Shown: piece by piece, positions 14,338 through 25,539 of the stretch
Layout: every line of letters starts with the position of its first letter
Position numbering within the stretch: the first letter of the stretch is position 1
Source: Rhabditoides inermis
Lineage: Eukaryota > Nematoda > Chromadorea > Rhabditida > Rhabditidae
NCBI GenBank assembly: GCA_963966185.1
Contig: CAWZYM010000339.1
Location: 209,501 to 273,500, forward strand
Reading direction: 5' to 3'
Length of the DNA stretch: 64,000 nt
Notes under the pieces: model-generated
What the model saw: only the letters and a program-made list of their open reading frames with translations
Told to the model about the DNA's origin: nothing
The model's database searches: none
Program-made: the position numbers and the translations under genes

Positions 14338-16946
14338 AAAAAAGTTTCAGATGGCGAGCATCTGTTAGAGATGACCATCATCTGTTTGGGATGGCCAGCA
14401 TCTGTTTAGGATGGTCATCATCTGTTTTAGATGGCCAGCATCTGTTTGTGATGACGATCATCCTTTTGAAAGAACCAGCATCTGTTTTAAATCTCCCAGC
14501 ATCCGTTTGGAAAGGTTTGCGAGCATCTGTTTGAAATGGCCAGTATTTGTTTCAGATGGCCAGTGTCTGTATAAGATGGCCAGCATCTGTTTAGGATGGT
14601 CAGCATCTGTTTAGATGGTCAGCATCTGTTTGGGATTGTGATCATCCTTTATCTTTATAAGATGGCCAGCATCTGTTTAGGATGGCCAGCATCTGTTTAG
14701 GATGGTCATCATCTGTTTTAGATGGCCAGCATCTGTTTGTGATGACGATCATCCTTTTGAAAGAACCAGCATCTGTTTTAAATCTCCCAGCATCCGTTTG
14801 GAATGGCTGGCAAGCATCTGTTTGAAATGGCCAGCATTTGTTTCAGATGTTTTAGATGGCCAGCGTCGATTTGGGATGGCCAGCATCTGTTCAAGATGGT
14901 CAGCATCTGTTTTAGATGGCCAGCATCTGTTTGGGATGGCGATCATTCTTTCGAAAAAAACCAGCATCTGTTTTAAACCTGCCAGCAACTGTTTGGAATG
15001 GCTGGCAAGCATCTGTTTGAAACGACCAGCAATTGTTTCAGATGTTTTAAATGACCAGCATCGAATTGGGATGGCCAGCGTCTGTTTAAGATGGCCAGCA
15101 TCTATTTGAGAAGATCCGCATCAATTTAAGATGGCCAGCATCTGTTTGGGATGACCAGCATCTGTTTTAGATGTCCAGCGTCTGTTTGGGATGGCGATCA
15201 TTCTTTCGAAAAAAAACCAGCATCTGTTTTAAACCTGCCAGCAACTGTTTGGAATGGCTGGCAAGCATCTGTTTGAAATGGCCAGCATTTGTTTCAGATG
15301 TTTTAGATGGCCAGCGTCGATTTGGGATGGCCAGCATCTGTTCAAGATGGTCAGCATCTGTTTTAGATGGCCAGCATCTGTTTGGGAAGACGATCATCCT
15401 TTCGAAAAAAAACCAGCATCTGCTTTAAAACTGCCAGCATCTGTTTGGAATGGCTGGCAAGCATCTGTTTGAAACGACCAGCAATTGTTTCAGATGTTTT
15501 AAATGACCAGCATCGAATTGGGATGGCCAGCTTCTGTTTAAGATGGCCAGCATCTATTTGAGAAGATCCGCATCAATTTAAGATGGCCAGCATCTGTTTG
15601 GGATGACCAGCATCTGTTTTAGATGTCCAGCGTCTGTTTGGGATGACCAGCATCTGTTTGGGATGGCAAGCATCCAATTATAATGGTCAGCAACTGTATA
15701 AAAGGGCAAGCATCTGTTTAGGATGGTCAGCATCTAGATTGTCAGCATCTGTTTGGGATGGCCAGCATCTGTTTGAGATGGCGACCATTTGTTCGAAATG
15801 ACCAGCATCTGTTTAAAATGGCCATCATCTGTTTGGGATGGCGACATCTGTTTGGGATGGTCAGCATCTGTTTCAGATGGCGAGCATCTGTTAGAGATGA
15901 CCATCATCTGTTTGGGATGGCCAGCATCTGTTTAGGATGGTCATCATCTGTTTTAGATGGCCAGCATCTGTTTGGGATGACGATCATCCTTTTGAAAGAA
16001 CCAGCATCTGTTTTAAATCTCCCAGCATCCGTTTGGAAAGGTTTGCGAGCATCTGTTTGAAATGGCCAGTATTTGTTTCAGATGGCCAGTGTCTGTATAA
16101 GATGGCCAGCATCTGTTTAGGATGGTCAGCATCTGTTTTAGATGGCCAGCATCTGTTTGTGATGACGATCATCCTTTTGAAAAAAACCAGCATCTGTTTC
16201 AAATCTCCCAGCATCCGTTTGGAAAGGTTTGCGAGCATCTGTTTGAAATGGCCAGTATTTGTTTCAGATGGCCAGTGTCTGTATAAGATGGCCAGCATCT
16301 GTTTAGGATGGTCAGCATCTGTTTTAGATGGTAAGCATCTGTTTGGGATTGTGATCATCCTTTATCTATATAATATGGCCAGCATCTGTTTAGGATGGTC
16401 AGCATCTGTTTTAGATGGCCAGCCACTGTTTGGGATGGCGATCACCCTTTCGAAAAAAAACCAGCATCTGTTTTAAACCTGCCAGCATCCGTTTGGAAAG
16501 GTTTGCGAGCATCTGTTTAGGATGGTCAGCAATTGTTTCAGATGTTTCAGATGGCCAGCATCGATTTGGGATGGCCAGCTTCTGTTTTAGAAGGCCAGCA
16601 TCTTTTTGAGAAGATCCGCATTTGTTTAAGATAGCCAACATCTGTTTGGGATGGCAAGCATCTGTTTTAGATGGCCAGCGTCTGTTTTAGATGGCCAGCA
16701 TCGATTTGGGATGGCCAGCTTCTGTTTTAGAAGGCCAGCATCTTTTTGAGAAGATCCGCATCTGTTTAAGATGGCCAACATCTGTTTGGGATGGCCAGCA
16801 TCTGTTTCAGATGGCGAGCATCTGTTAGAGATGACCATCATCTGTTTGGGATGACGAGCATCTTGTTATAATGACCAGTATCTGTATAAGATGGCCAGCA
16901 TCTGTTTAGGATGGTCAGCATCTGTTTTAGATGGCCATCATCTGTT

Positions 16947-17224
16947 TGCTGGCAGGGAAACTCCTGGCAGGGAAATTCCTGGCAGGAAAATTCCTGGCAG
17001 GAAAATTCCTGGCAGGGAAATTCCTGGCAGGAAATTTCCTGGCAGGAAAATTCCTGGCAGGGAAATTCCTGGCAGGGAAATTCCTGGCAGGGAAATTCCT
17101 GGCAGGGAAATTCCTGGCAGAGAAATTCCTGGCAGGGAAAGAAATTCCTGGCAGGGAAATTCCTGGCAGGGAAATTCCTGGCAGGGAATTTTCTGGCAGG
17201 AAAATTCCTGGCAGGGAAATTCCA
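16947..17224 (+). repeat. 15-bp repeat block 5
   Basis: Copy of the 14060 block displaced by 2887 bases, created by the 2.89-kb duplication. Confidence 0.95.
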
Positions 17225-20200
17225 AAAAAAGTTTCAGATGGCGAGCATCTGTTAGAGATGACCATCATCTGTTTGGGATGGCCAGCATCTGTTTAGGATG
17301 GTCATCATCTGTTTTAGATGGCCAGCATCTGTTTGTGATGACGATCATCCTTTTGAAAGAACCAGCATCTGTTTTAAATCTCCCAGCATCCGTTTGGAAA
17401 GGTTTGCGAGCATCTGTTTGAAATGGCCAGTATTTGTTTCAGATGGCCAGTGTCTGTATAAGATGGCCAGCATCTGTTTAGGATGGTCAGCATCTGTTTA
17501 GATGGTCAGCATCTGTTTGGGATTGTGATCATCCTTTATCTTTATAAGATGGCCAGCATCTGTTTAGGATGGCCAGCATCTGTTTAGGATGGTCATCATC
17601 TGTTTTAGATGGCCAGCATCTGTTTGTGATGACGATCATCCTTTTGAAAGAACCAGCATCTGTTTTAAATCTCCCAGCATCCGTTTGGAATGGCTGGCAA
17701 GCATCTGTTTGAAATGGCCAGCATTTGTTTCAGATGTTTTAGATGGCCAGCGTCGATTTGGGATGGCCAGCATCTGTTCAAGATGGTCAGCATCTGTTTT
17801 AGATGGCCAGCATCTGTTTGGGATGGCGATCATTCTTTCGAAAAAAACCAGCATCTGTTTTAAACCTGCCAGCAACTGTTTGGAATGGCTGGCAAGCATC
17901 TGTTTGAAACGACCAGCAATTGTTTCAGATGTTTTAAATGACCAGCATCGAATTGGGATGGCCAGCGTCTGTTTAAGATGGCCAGCATCTATTTGAGAAG
18001 ATCCGCATCAATTTAAGATGGCCAGCATCTGTTTGGGATGACCAGCATCTGTTTTAGATGTCCAGCGTCTGTTTGGGATGGCGATCATTCTTTCGAAAAA
18101 AAACCAGCATCTGTTTTAAACCTGCCAGCAACTGTTTGGAATGGCTGGCAAGCATCTGTTTGAAATGGCCAGCATTTGTTTCAGATGTTTTAGATGGCCA
18201 GCGTCGATTTGGGATGGCCAGCATCTGTTCAAGATGGTCAGCATCTGTTTTAGATGGCCAGCATCTGTTTGGGAAGACGATCATCCTTTCGAAAAAAAAC
18301 CAGCATCTGCTTTAAAACTGCCAGCATCTGTTTGGAATGGCTGGCAAGCATCTGTTTGAAACGACCAGCAATTGTTTCAGATGTTTTAAATGACCAGCAT
18401 CGAATTGGGATGGCCAGCTTCTGTTTAAGATGGCCAGCATCTATTTGAGAAGATCCGCATCAATTTAAGATGGCCAGCATCTGTTTGGGATGACCAGCAT
18501 CTGTTTTAGATGTCCAGCGTCTGTTTGGGATGACCAGCATCTGTTTGGGATGGCAAGCATCCAATTATAATGGTCAGCAACTGTATAAAAGGGCAAGCAT
18601 CTGTTTAGGATGGTCAGCATCTAGATTGTCAGCATCTGTTTGGGATGGCCAGCATCTGTTTGAGATGGCGACCATTTGTTCGAAATGACCAGCATCTGTT
18701 TAAAATGGCCATCATCTGTTTGGGATGGCGACATCTGTTTGGGATGGTCAGCATCTGTTTCAGATGGCGAGCATCTGTTAGAGATGACCATCATCTGTTT
18801 GGGATGGCCAGCATCTGTTTAGGATGGTCATCATCTGTTTTAGATGGCCAGCATCTGTTTGGGATGACGATCATCCTTTTGAAAGAACCAGCATCTGTTT
18901 TAAATCTCCCAGCATCCGTTTGGAAAGGTTTGCGAGCATCTGTTTGAAATGGCCAGTATTTGTTTCAGATGGCCAGTGTCTGTATAAGATGGCCAGCATC
19001 TGTTTAGGATGGTCAGCATCTGTTTTAGATGGTCAGCATCTGTTTGGGATTGTGATCATCCTTTATCTTTATAAGATGGCCAGCATCTGTTTAGGATGGT
19101 CAGCATCTGTTTTAGATGGCCAGCATCTGTTTGGGATGGCGATCATTCTTTCGAAAAAAACCAGCATCTGTTTTAAACCTGCCAGCAACTGTTTGGAATG
19201 GCTGGCAAGCATCTGTTTGAAATGGCCAGCATTTGGTTCAGATGTTTTAGATGGCCAGCGTCGATTTGGGATGGCCAGCATCTGTTCAAGATGGTCAGCA
19301 TCTGTTTTAGATGGCCAGCATCTGTTTGGGAAGACGATCATCCTTTCGAAAAAAAACCAGCATCTGCTTTAAAACTGCCAGCATCTGTTTGGAATGGCTG
19401 GCAAGCATCTGTTTGAAACGACCAGCAATTGTTTCAGATGTTTTAAATGACCAGCATCGAATTGGGATGGCCAGCTTCTGTTTAGGATGGCCATCATCTG
19501 TTTGGGATGGCCACATCTGTTTGGGATGGTCAGCATCTGTTTCAGATGGCGAGCATCTGTTAGAGATGACCATCATCTGTTTGGGATGGCCAGCTTCTGT
19601 TTAGTATGGTCATCATCTGTTTTAGATGGCCAGCACCTGTTTGTGATGACGATCATCCTTTTAAAAGAACCAGCATCCGTTTGGAAAGGTTTGCGAGCAT
19701 CTGTTTGAAATGGCCAGTATTTGTTTCCGATGGCCAGTGTCTGTATAAGATGGCCAGCATCTGTTTAGGATGGTCAGCATCTGTTTTAGATGGTAAGCAT
19801 CTGTTTGGGATTGTGATCATCCTTTATCTTTATAAGATGGCCAGCATCTGTTTAGGATGAACAGCATCTGTTTTAGATGGCCAGCTTCTGTTTTAGAAGG
19901 CCAGCATCTTTTTGAGAAGATCCGCATCTGTTAAAGGAACAGTGGCGCATTATTTTCGACTTAGGATCATAACTTGACCCATTAGAATGCAAAACAAACA
20001 AAAAAATAACGATTCAAAGCTGTTACCGCGTTACCACACCAATTACCACAGACAGTCCCGTTACCACACGAAAATAGGCGTTCAAATTCGCGCCACACGG
20101 TCTCGATCGCGATGCACGTGCGCCGGCCCTTCCAACAGCTGTTTTGATGTATTTGTGTTTTTAGTTTTATGTGATTGTTGATTATCAAGTTATCACTTTG

Positions 20201-20383
20201 TACAATAATTCAAACAATTGATTACGTGGCGCTGAACTTGTCCGAAAGTGTTGGTGTTGTTGTTCCAGCAAATGTTTTCATTATAATGTTATTTCATTAT
20301 AATGTTAGGTTCGTTGTTGTTTTGATTACTTGTTTATTTATAAGTGTTATCTTCCACGTTTGTGTTATTATCATTTGACTTCA

Positions 20384-20479
20384 GGTATGCAGGCGTTTTG
20401 CCGGGCGGGTGAGGTGAGCCGCCGACCGCGCCCAGCCGCGAGCCGTCGTTCGTTGTCATCCCTCACTCCCAAGTGTACG
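20384..20479 (+). other. Exon-like segment inside the TTAA element
   Basis: The segment begins after a TTGACTTCAG acceptor and ends at ACG followed by GTAAGTG, a strong donor. It is GC-rich (GCCGCCGACCGCGCCC) within AT-rich surroundings. It contains an ATG at 20387 and stays open through the donor. A second candidate exon (20581-20640) runs from TTATTTCCAG to GTGAGTATGC, and a third acceptor lies at about 20829. In the obvious phase the joined reading stops early in the second exon, so this may be an untranslated leader captured by the element. No product can be named. Confidence 0.3.
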
Positions 20480-21261
20480 GTAAGTGTTTATTATTTGAAT
20501 TGTGCTTATTGTTATATATTAAATGTATTTGTCATGTTATATCGGTGATGACCACACACTTGATCGTGATTTATTTCCAGTTTCCGCTGAATGCGTGTGT
20601 GGCGAGCTGACGACGGCACGATCATCGGCAAGCACGACACCGGTGAGTATGCAATTGTTGTCATGTTCTCTTGTTGAGCTCTTTTCCGTTGATGTACGTA
20701 TGAGAAATGGTTTTCGCAACATGTTGGTATTACAAACAGCTGTTTCAATATTGAGTCAATCACCAAAGTTCTCCCATAATTTCACAAATAGATTGATAGA
20801 CATAAAGATTGTTCACATTGTACTTCAGATCTCTACGATGAGATGCCCAATCTCCTGCACGCTCTAAGCCTGGAGAAGGAGATGAAGAAGTAGGAGGAGA
20901 AGGAAGGAACGCGACTTGTTTTTGTTGTTGTTGGTGTTGTTGTTGTTGTTGTTGTTGTTGTCGTTGTTCTTGTTGTAGAATCATTTTATTTTTGTTTTTG
21001 GTTTTACTCTTATTGTTGTTGTGTACAAACAAGTTGCTCTGACATAAACATGCTTGAATTGATTGAACTGAATGTGAGAATCTATGTGAAACACAATTGT
21101 GGCGCAGTAATGAGCGCATTTCGTAATCTCCATACATGTAAAATTCGTGGTGTGTTGTGGCGGTTTACGAATCTGACGATGAAACATATATTTCGTTGTT
21201 TTCAGTATTAGGTCGATGCGCTAGCTGGTATTATCAACAGTCTCTCCCGCTTTTCTGGCAT

Positions 21262-21333
21262 CTGTCTCTGTGGCGCAGCTGGTTAGAGCGACCGCCAGTG
21301 ACCGCAAGGTCGCGGGTTCGAATCCTCTCTTGT
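21262..21333 (+). ncRNA. tRNA-derived sequence (pseudogene or SINE-type head)
   Basis: A box A match, TGGCGCAGCTGG (21269-21280), and a perfect box B, GGTTCGAATCC (21313-21323), have the spacing of a tRNA gene. The D-arm GCGC/GAGC and T-loop are recognisable. However, the anticodon stem does not close and the 3' acceptor strand does not pair with the 5' strand GTCTCTG. It is therefore not a functional tRNA but a pseudogene or RNA polymerase III promoter module carried by the TTAA element. Confidence 0.6.
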
Positions 21334-21715
21334 TTTGCGAATATACTGTACACAGCTCATCTCGATCATAGTGACGCGCGCGAAATTTGAAAATTTCATT
21401 ACCACACGCGTCTGCTAAACGCCACTGTTCCTTTAAAGATGGCTAACATCTGTTTGGGATGGCCAGCATCTGTTTTAGATAGCCAGCGTTTGTTTTAGAA
21501 GGCCAGCATCTTTTTGAGAAGATCCGCATCTGTTTAAGATGGCCAACAACTGTTTGGGTTGGCCAGCATCTGTTTCAGATGGCTAGCATCTGTTAGAGAT
21601 GACCATCATCTGTTTGGGATGACGAGCATCTTGTTATAATGGCCAGTATCTGTATAAGATGGCCAGCATCTGTTTAGGATGGTCAGCATCTGTTTTAGAT
21701 GGCCATAATCTGTTT

Positions 21716-22495
21716 GCTGGCAGGGAAATTCCCTGCCAACAATTTCCCTGCCAGGAATTTCTGGCAGGGAAATTCCTGGCAGGGAAATTCCTGGCAGGGA
21801 AATTCCTGGCAGGGAAATTCCTGGCAGGGAAATTCCTGGCAGGAAAATTCCTGGCAGGGAAATTCCTGGCAGGGGAATTCCTGGCAGGAAAATTCCTGGC
21901 AGGGAAATTCCTGGCAGGGAAATTCCTGGCAGGGAAATTCCTGGCAGGGAAATTCCTGGCAGGGAAGTTCCTGGCAGGGAAATTCCTGGCAGGGAAATTC
22001 CTGGCAGGGAAATTCTTGGCAGGGAAATTCCTGGCAGGGAAATTCCTGGCAGGGAAATTCCTGGCAGGGAAATTCCTGGCAGGGAAATTCCTGGCAGGGA
22101 AATTCCTGGCAGGAAAATTCCTGGCAGGGAAATTCCTGGCAGGGGAATTCCTGGCAGGAAAATTCCTGGCAGGGAAATTCCTGGCAGGGAAATTCCTGGC
22201 AGGGAAGTTCCTGGCAGGGAAATTCCTGGCAGGGAAATTCCTGGCAGGGAAATTCCTGGCAGGAAAATTCCTGGCAGGGAAATTCCTGGCAGGGGAATTC
22301 CTGGCAGGAAAATTCCTGGCAGGGAAATTCCTGGCAGGGAAATTCCTGGCAGGGAAGTTCCTGGCAGGGAAATTCCTGGCAGGGAAATTCCTGGCAGGGA
22401 AATTCTTGGCAGGGAAATTCCTGGCAGGGAAATTCCTGGCAGGGAAATTCCTGGCAGGGAAATTCCTGGCAGGGAAATTCCTGGCATTCCTGGCT
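21716..22495 (+). repeat. 15-bp repeat block 6 with inversion junction at its left end
   Basis: About 50 copies of the 15-bp unit. The first about 45 bases (21720-21765) contain the unit in both orientations (CAGGGAAATTCCCTGCC, then TTTCCCTGCCAGGAATTT, then CTGGCAGGGAAATT), a fold-back suggesting a local inversion. Internal runs with the same variant order (AAAATT, GGGGAATT, GGGAAGTT) recur about every 150-240 bases, so the block grew by duplicating multi-unit segments. Confidence 0.95.
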
Positions 22496-22820
22496 GTTTT
22501 AGATGGCCAGCATCGATTTGGGATGGCCAGCTTCTGTTTTAGATGGCCAGCGTCTGTTTTAGATGGCCAGCATCGATTTGGGATGGCCAGCTTCTGTTTT
22601 AGAAGGCCAGCATCTTTTTGAGACGATCCGCATCTGTTTAAGATGGCCAACATCTGTTTGGGATGGCCAGCATCTGTTTCAGATGGCGAGCATCTGTTAG
22701 AGATGACCATCATCTGTTTGGGATGACGAGCATCTTGTTATAATGGCCAGTATCTGTATAAGATGGCCAGCATCTGTTTAGCATGGTCAGCATCTGTTTT
22801 AGATGGCCATCATCTGTTTG

Positions 22821-22950
22821 CTGGCAGGAAAATTACTGGCAGGGAAATTCCTGGCAGGAACTTTCCTGGCAGGAAAATTCCTGGCAGGGAAATTCCTGGC
22901 AGGGAAATTCCTGGCAGGGAAATTCCTGGCAGGGAAATTCCTGGCAGGAA
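22821..22950 (+). repeat. 15-bp repeat block 7
   Basis: A short block with a distinctive variant order (GAAAATTACTGG, then GGAACTTTCC). The same order appears at 33897-33950 in direct orientation and, reverse-complemented, at about 23930-23975 and 32408-32450. These copies are therefore linked by both direct and inverted segmental duplication. Confidence 0.92.
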
Positions 22951-23521
22951 ATGTTTGAGAAGATCAGCATATGTTTTAGACGACCAGCATCTGTTTGGGA
23001 TGGCAAGCATCTGTTTGAGATGGCGACCATTTGTTCGAAATGACCAGCATTTGTTTAAGATGGCCATTATCTGTTTGGGATGGCCACATCTGTTTCAGAT
23101 GGCGAGCATCTGTCAGAGATCATCTGTTTGGGATGGCCAGCATCTGTTAAGGATGGTCATTATCTGTTTTAGATGGACAACATCTGTTTGTGATGACGAT
23201 CATCTTTTTGAAATAACCAGCATCTGTTTTAAATCTGTCAACATCTGCTTGGAAAGGCTTGCGAGCAACTGTTTGAAATGGCCAGCATTTGTTTCAGATG
23301 GCCAGTATCTGTATAAGATGACCAGCATCTGTTTAAGATGTTCAGCATCTGTTTTAGATGGCCAGCATCTGTTTGGGAAGGCGATCATCCTTTCGAAAAA
23401 AACCAGCATCTGTTTTAAACCTGCCAGCATCTGTTTGGAATGGCTGGCAAGCATCTGTTTGAAACGACCAGAAATTGTTTCAGATGTTTTTAATGACCAG
23501 CATCGAATTTGCTGGCCATTT

Positions 23522-24998
23522 CAAAGGAAAATTCCTTCCAGGAATTTTCCTTCCAGGAATTTCCCTGCCAGGAATTTCCCTGCCAGGAAATTTCCTGCCA
23601 GGAATTTCCCTGCCAGGAATTTCCCTGCCAGGAATTTTCCTGCCAGGAATTTTCCTGCCAGGAATTTCCCTGCCAGGAATTTCCCTTCCAGGAATTTCCC
23701 TGCCAGGAATTTCCCTGCCAGGAAATTTCCTGCCAGGAATTTCCCTGCCAGGAATTTCCCTGCCAGGAAATTTCCCTGCCAGGAATTTCCCTGCCAGGAA
23801 TTTCCCTGCCAGGAATTTCCCTGCCAGGAATTTCCATGCCAGGAATTTTTCTGTCAGGAAATTTCCTGCCAGGAATTTCCCTGCCAGGAATTTCCCTGCC
23901 AGGAATTTTCCTGCCAGGAATTTTCCTGCCAGGAAAGTTCCTGCCAGGAATTTCCCTGCCAGTAATTTCCCTGCCAGGAATTCCCCTTCCAGGAATTTCC
24001 CTGCCAGGAATTTCCCTGCCAGGAAATTTCCTGCCAGGAATTTCCCTGCCAGGAATTTCCCTGCCAGGAATTTTCCTGCCAGGAATTTCCCTGCCAGGAA
24101 TTTCCCTGCCAGGAATTTTCCTGCCAGGAATTTCCCTGCCAGGAATTTTCCTGCCAGGAATTTCCCTGCCAGGAATTTCCCTGCCAGGAATTTTCCTGCC
24201 AGGAATTTCCCTGCCAGGAATTTTCCTGCCAGGAATTTCCCTGCCAGGAAATTTCCTGCCAGGAATTTCCCTGCCAGGAATTTCCCTGCCAGGAATTTTC
24301 CTGCCAGGAATTTCCCTGCCAGGAATTTTCCTGCCAGGAATTTTCCTTCCAGGAATTTTCCTTCCAGGAATTTCCCTGCCAGGAATTTCCCTGCCAGGAA
24401 ATTTCCTGCCAGGAATTTTCCTGCCAGGAATTTTCCTGCCAGGAATTTCCCTGCCAGGAATTTCCCTTCCAGGAATTTCCCTGCCAGGAATTTCCCTGCC
24501 AGGAAATTTCCTGCCAGGAATTTCCCTGCCAGGAATTTCCCTGCCAGGAAATTTCCCTGCCAGGAATTTCCCTGCCAGGAATTTCCCTGCCAGGAATTTC
24601 TCTGCCAGGAATTTCCATGCCAGGAATTTTCCTGCCAGGAATTTCCCTGCCAGGAATTTCCCTGCCAGGAATTTCCCTGCCAGGAATTTCCCTGCCAGGA
24701 ATTTCCCTGCCAGGAATTTTCCTGCCAGGAATTTTCCTGCCAGGAATTTCCCTGCCAGGAATTTTCCTTCTAGGAATTTTCCTTCCAGGAATTTCCCTGC
24801 CAGGAATTTCCCTGCCAGGAAATTTCCTGCCAGGAATTTCCCTGCCAGGAATTTCCCTGCCAGGAATTTTCCTGCCAGGAATTTTCCTGCCAGGAATTTC
24901 CCTTCCAGGAATTTCCCTGCCAGGAATTTCCCTGCCAGGAAATTTCCTGCCAGGAATTTCCCTGCCAGGAATTTCCCTGCCAGGAAATTTCCTGCCAG
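23522..24998 (-). repeat. 15-bp repeat block 8, inverted orientation, left of the LTR element
   Basis: Nearly 100 copies of the 15-bp unit in the opposite orientation (CCTGCCAGGAATTTC). The block is continuous with 32060-33808 on the other side of the retrotransposon: the two were one array before insertion. Open frames of more than 500 codons in several frames are artefacts of the 15-bp period. Confidence 0.95.
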
Positions 24999-25525
24999 AG
25001 TAACAGAATGGGTATTCTGTTGGACTAGGAGTGTCGCGCCCCATCGCACACACCGTACCCGCACTGGAAACCCCCACTCGAACTCCCGCCGCACTCTACC
25101 ATCCGGCTGAGTATCTTATCGCCTGCACATCAGAGAGCAGTATATATAAGCTCTGGCTGCCGCCATCGCTTCATTCTTGGTCATGATGTAATCTCTTAGT
25201 CGTCATAGACTCTAGGGTCACTAGGTCATGTAGTCTTGTGTGTAGAGTCAGTCTTGGACTCGTCGTGATATCGTTGTGTTGTTGTACGATTGTTGTCGTG
25301 TACATATCTCTATGCTATAGTAAAACTCTCTTCTCTATATGTCTTGGGATTGTCTGTGGATGCATTGGTATTGGGTTACGGTAGACATGGGTTTATGGTT
25401 TCTTATGGTAGCAGCATTGGTATTATGGTAGTAGCACGGGTTCCACTGGCACGTAGGACTGTTCTAGTCGTATAGTCCCGCCGACACTTGTCGTCGGGTA
25501 CGCTAGACGGACCGACATGCTAACT
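24999..25525 (+). repeat. 5' LTR
   Basis: 527 bp, starting AGTAACAG and ending GCTAACT. It contains a TATA-like TATATATAAG at 25141-25150, about 140 bases in, a plausible start region for the element's transcript. No consensus AATAAA was noticed. Confidence 0.92.
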
Positions 25526-25539
25526 GGTACCAGCGAGTG
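25525..25539 (+). promoter_or_regulatory. Candidate primer-binding site
   Basis: TGGTACCAGCGAGTG begins at the last base of the LTR. TGG complements the CCA tail of a tRNA, and the next bases resemble the 3' end of a leucine tRNA. The tRNA identity is an inference from memory. Confidence 0.55.

Larger units (their letters stand above)
6912..15075. repeat. Tandem pair of about 4.11-kb higher-order units
   Basis: Landmarks at 6912, 7968, 8946, 9894 and 10592 recur at 11021, 12077, 13056, 14004 and 14702, a constant offset of 4109-4110 bases. The segment from about 6.9 to 10.96 kb is therefore tandemly duplicated as about 11.02 to 15.07 kb. Each copy contains one and a part of the 1056-bp unit plus one 15-bp block. 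Similarity is near-complete across the copies and fails near 10965/15075, where one copy returns to the unit start and the other continues with different monomers. Confidence 0.85.
13250..19024. repeat. Tandem pair of about 2.89-kb higher-order units
   Basis: Landmarks at 13528, 13739, 14004, 14702, 15171 and 15758 recur at 16415, 16626, 16891, 17589, 18058 and 18645, a constant offset of 2887. The unit overlaps the second 4.11-kb unit, so the events are nested: this duplication used sequence already inside the 4.11-kb copy. The copies diverge at about 16140/19027. Breakpoints are estimates because the 20-bp monomers resemble each other. Confidence 0.8.
1..19930. repeat. Degenerate 20-bp minisatellite array
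   Basis: The sequence is a continuous tandem array of a 20-bp unit, typically CATCTGTTTGGGATGGCCAG, with frequent substitutions (GGG/TTA/TCA after CTGTTT; GGCCAG/GGTCAG/TGTCCAG) and occasional short spacer motifs such as CGATCATCCTTTCGAAAAA. All six frames are partly open because the unit is short and poor in stops, so the many 60-230-codon ORFs (repeating SICLGW- or KQMLA-like peptides) are by-products, not genes. Blocks of a different 15-bp repeat are embedded and listed separately. The array is broken at 19931 by a TTAA-flanked element and resumes at 21437. No gene was found in this stretch. Confidence 0.97.
19931..21436. mobile_element. piggyBac-like non-autonomous DNA element with TTAA target sites
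   Basis: A 1498-bp element (19935-21432) is flanked on both sides by TTAA (19931-19934, 21433-21436). Its ends are perfect 13-bp terminal inverted repeats, AGGAACAGTGGCG and CGCCACTGTTCCT. The flanking DNA is the 20-bp minisatellite on both sides. TTAA target duplication is the hallmark of the piggyBac superfamily. No transposase is encoded, since the longest ORFs are about 120 codons and unrelated, so it must depend on a transposase elsewhere. Inside are several exon-like segments bounded by acceptor and donor motifs (about 20386-20479, 20581-20640), a GTT-rich microsatellite (about 20920-20975) and a tRNA-like sequence at 21262. The subterminal regions repeat ATTACCACACG. A smaller element with related ends lies at 63668. 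Confidence 0.85.
21437..23521. repeat. Continuation of the 20-bp minisatellite
   Basis: The 20-bp array resumes directly after the TTAA element and contains two 15-bp blocks. The flanks of the TTAA element join into an ordinary monomer (CATCTG-TTAA-AGATGG), so the array was continuous before insertion. No gene was found. Confidence 0.95.

Noticed and set aside
44..19860. Dozens of 60-230-codon ORFs repeating SICLGW or KQMLA-like peptides
   Set aside because: They are translations of the 20-bp minisatellite; both strands are open and copies simply track the higher-order repeats.
1..19930. CRISPR-like array
   Set aside because: There are no unique spacers, the units are head-to-tail and degenerate, and the DNA is eukaryotic.
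21262..21333. A functional tRNA gene
   Set aside because: Box A and box B are good, but the acceptor and anticodon stems do not pair.
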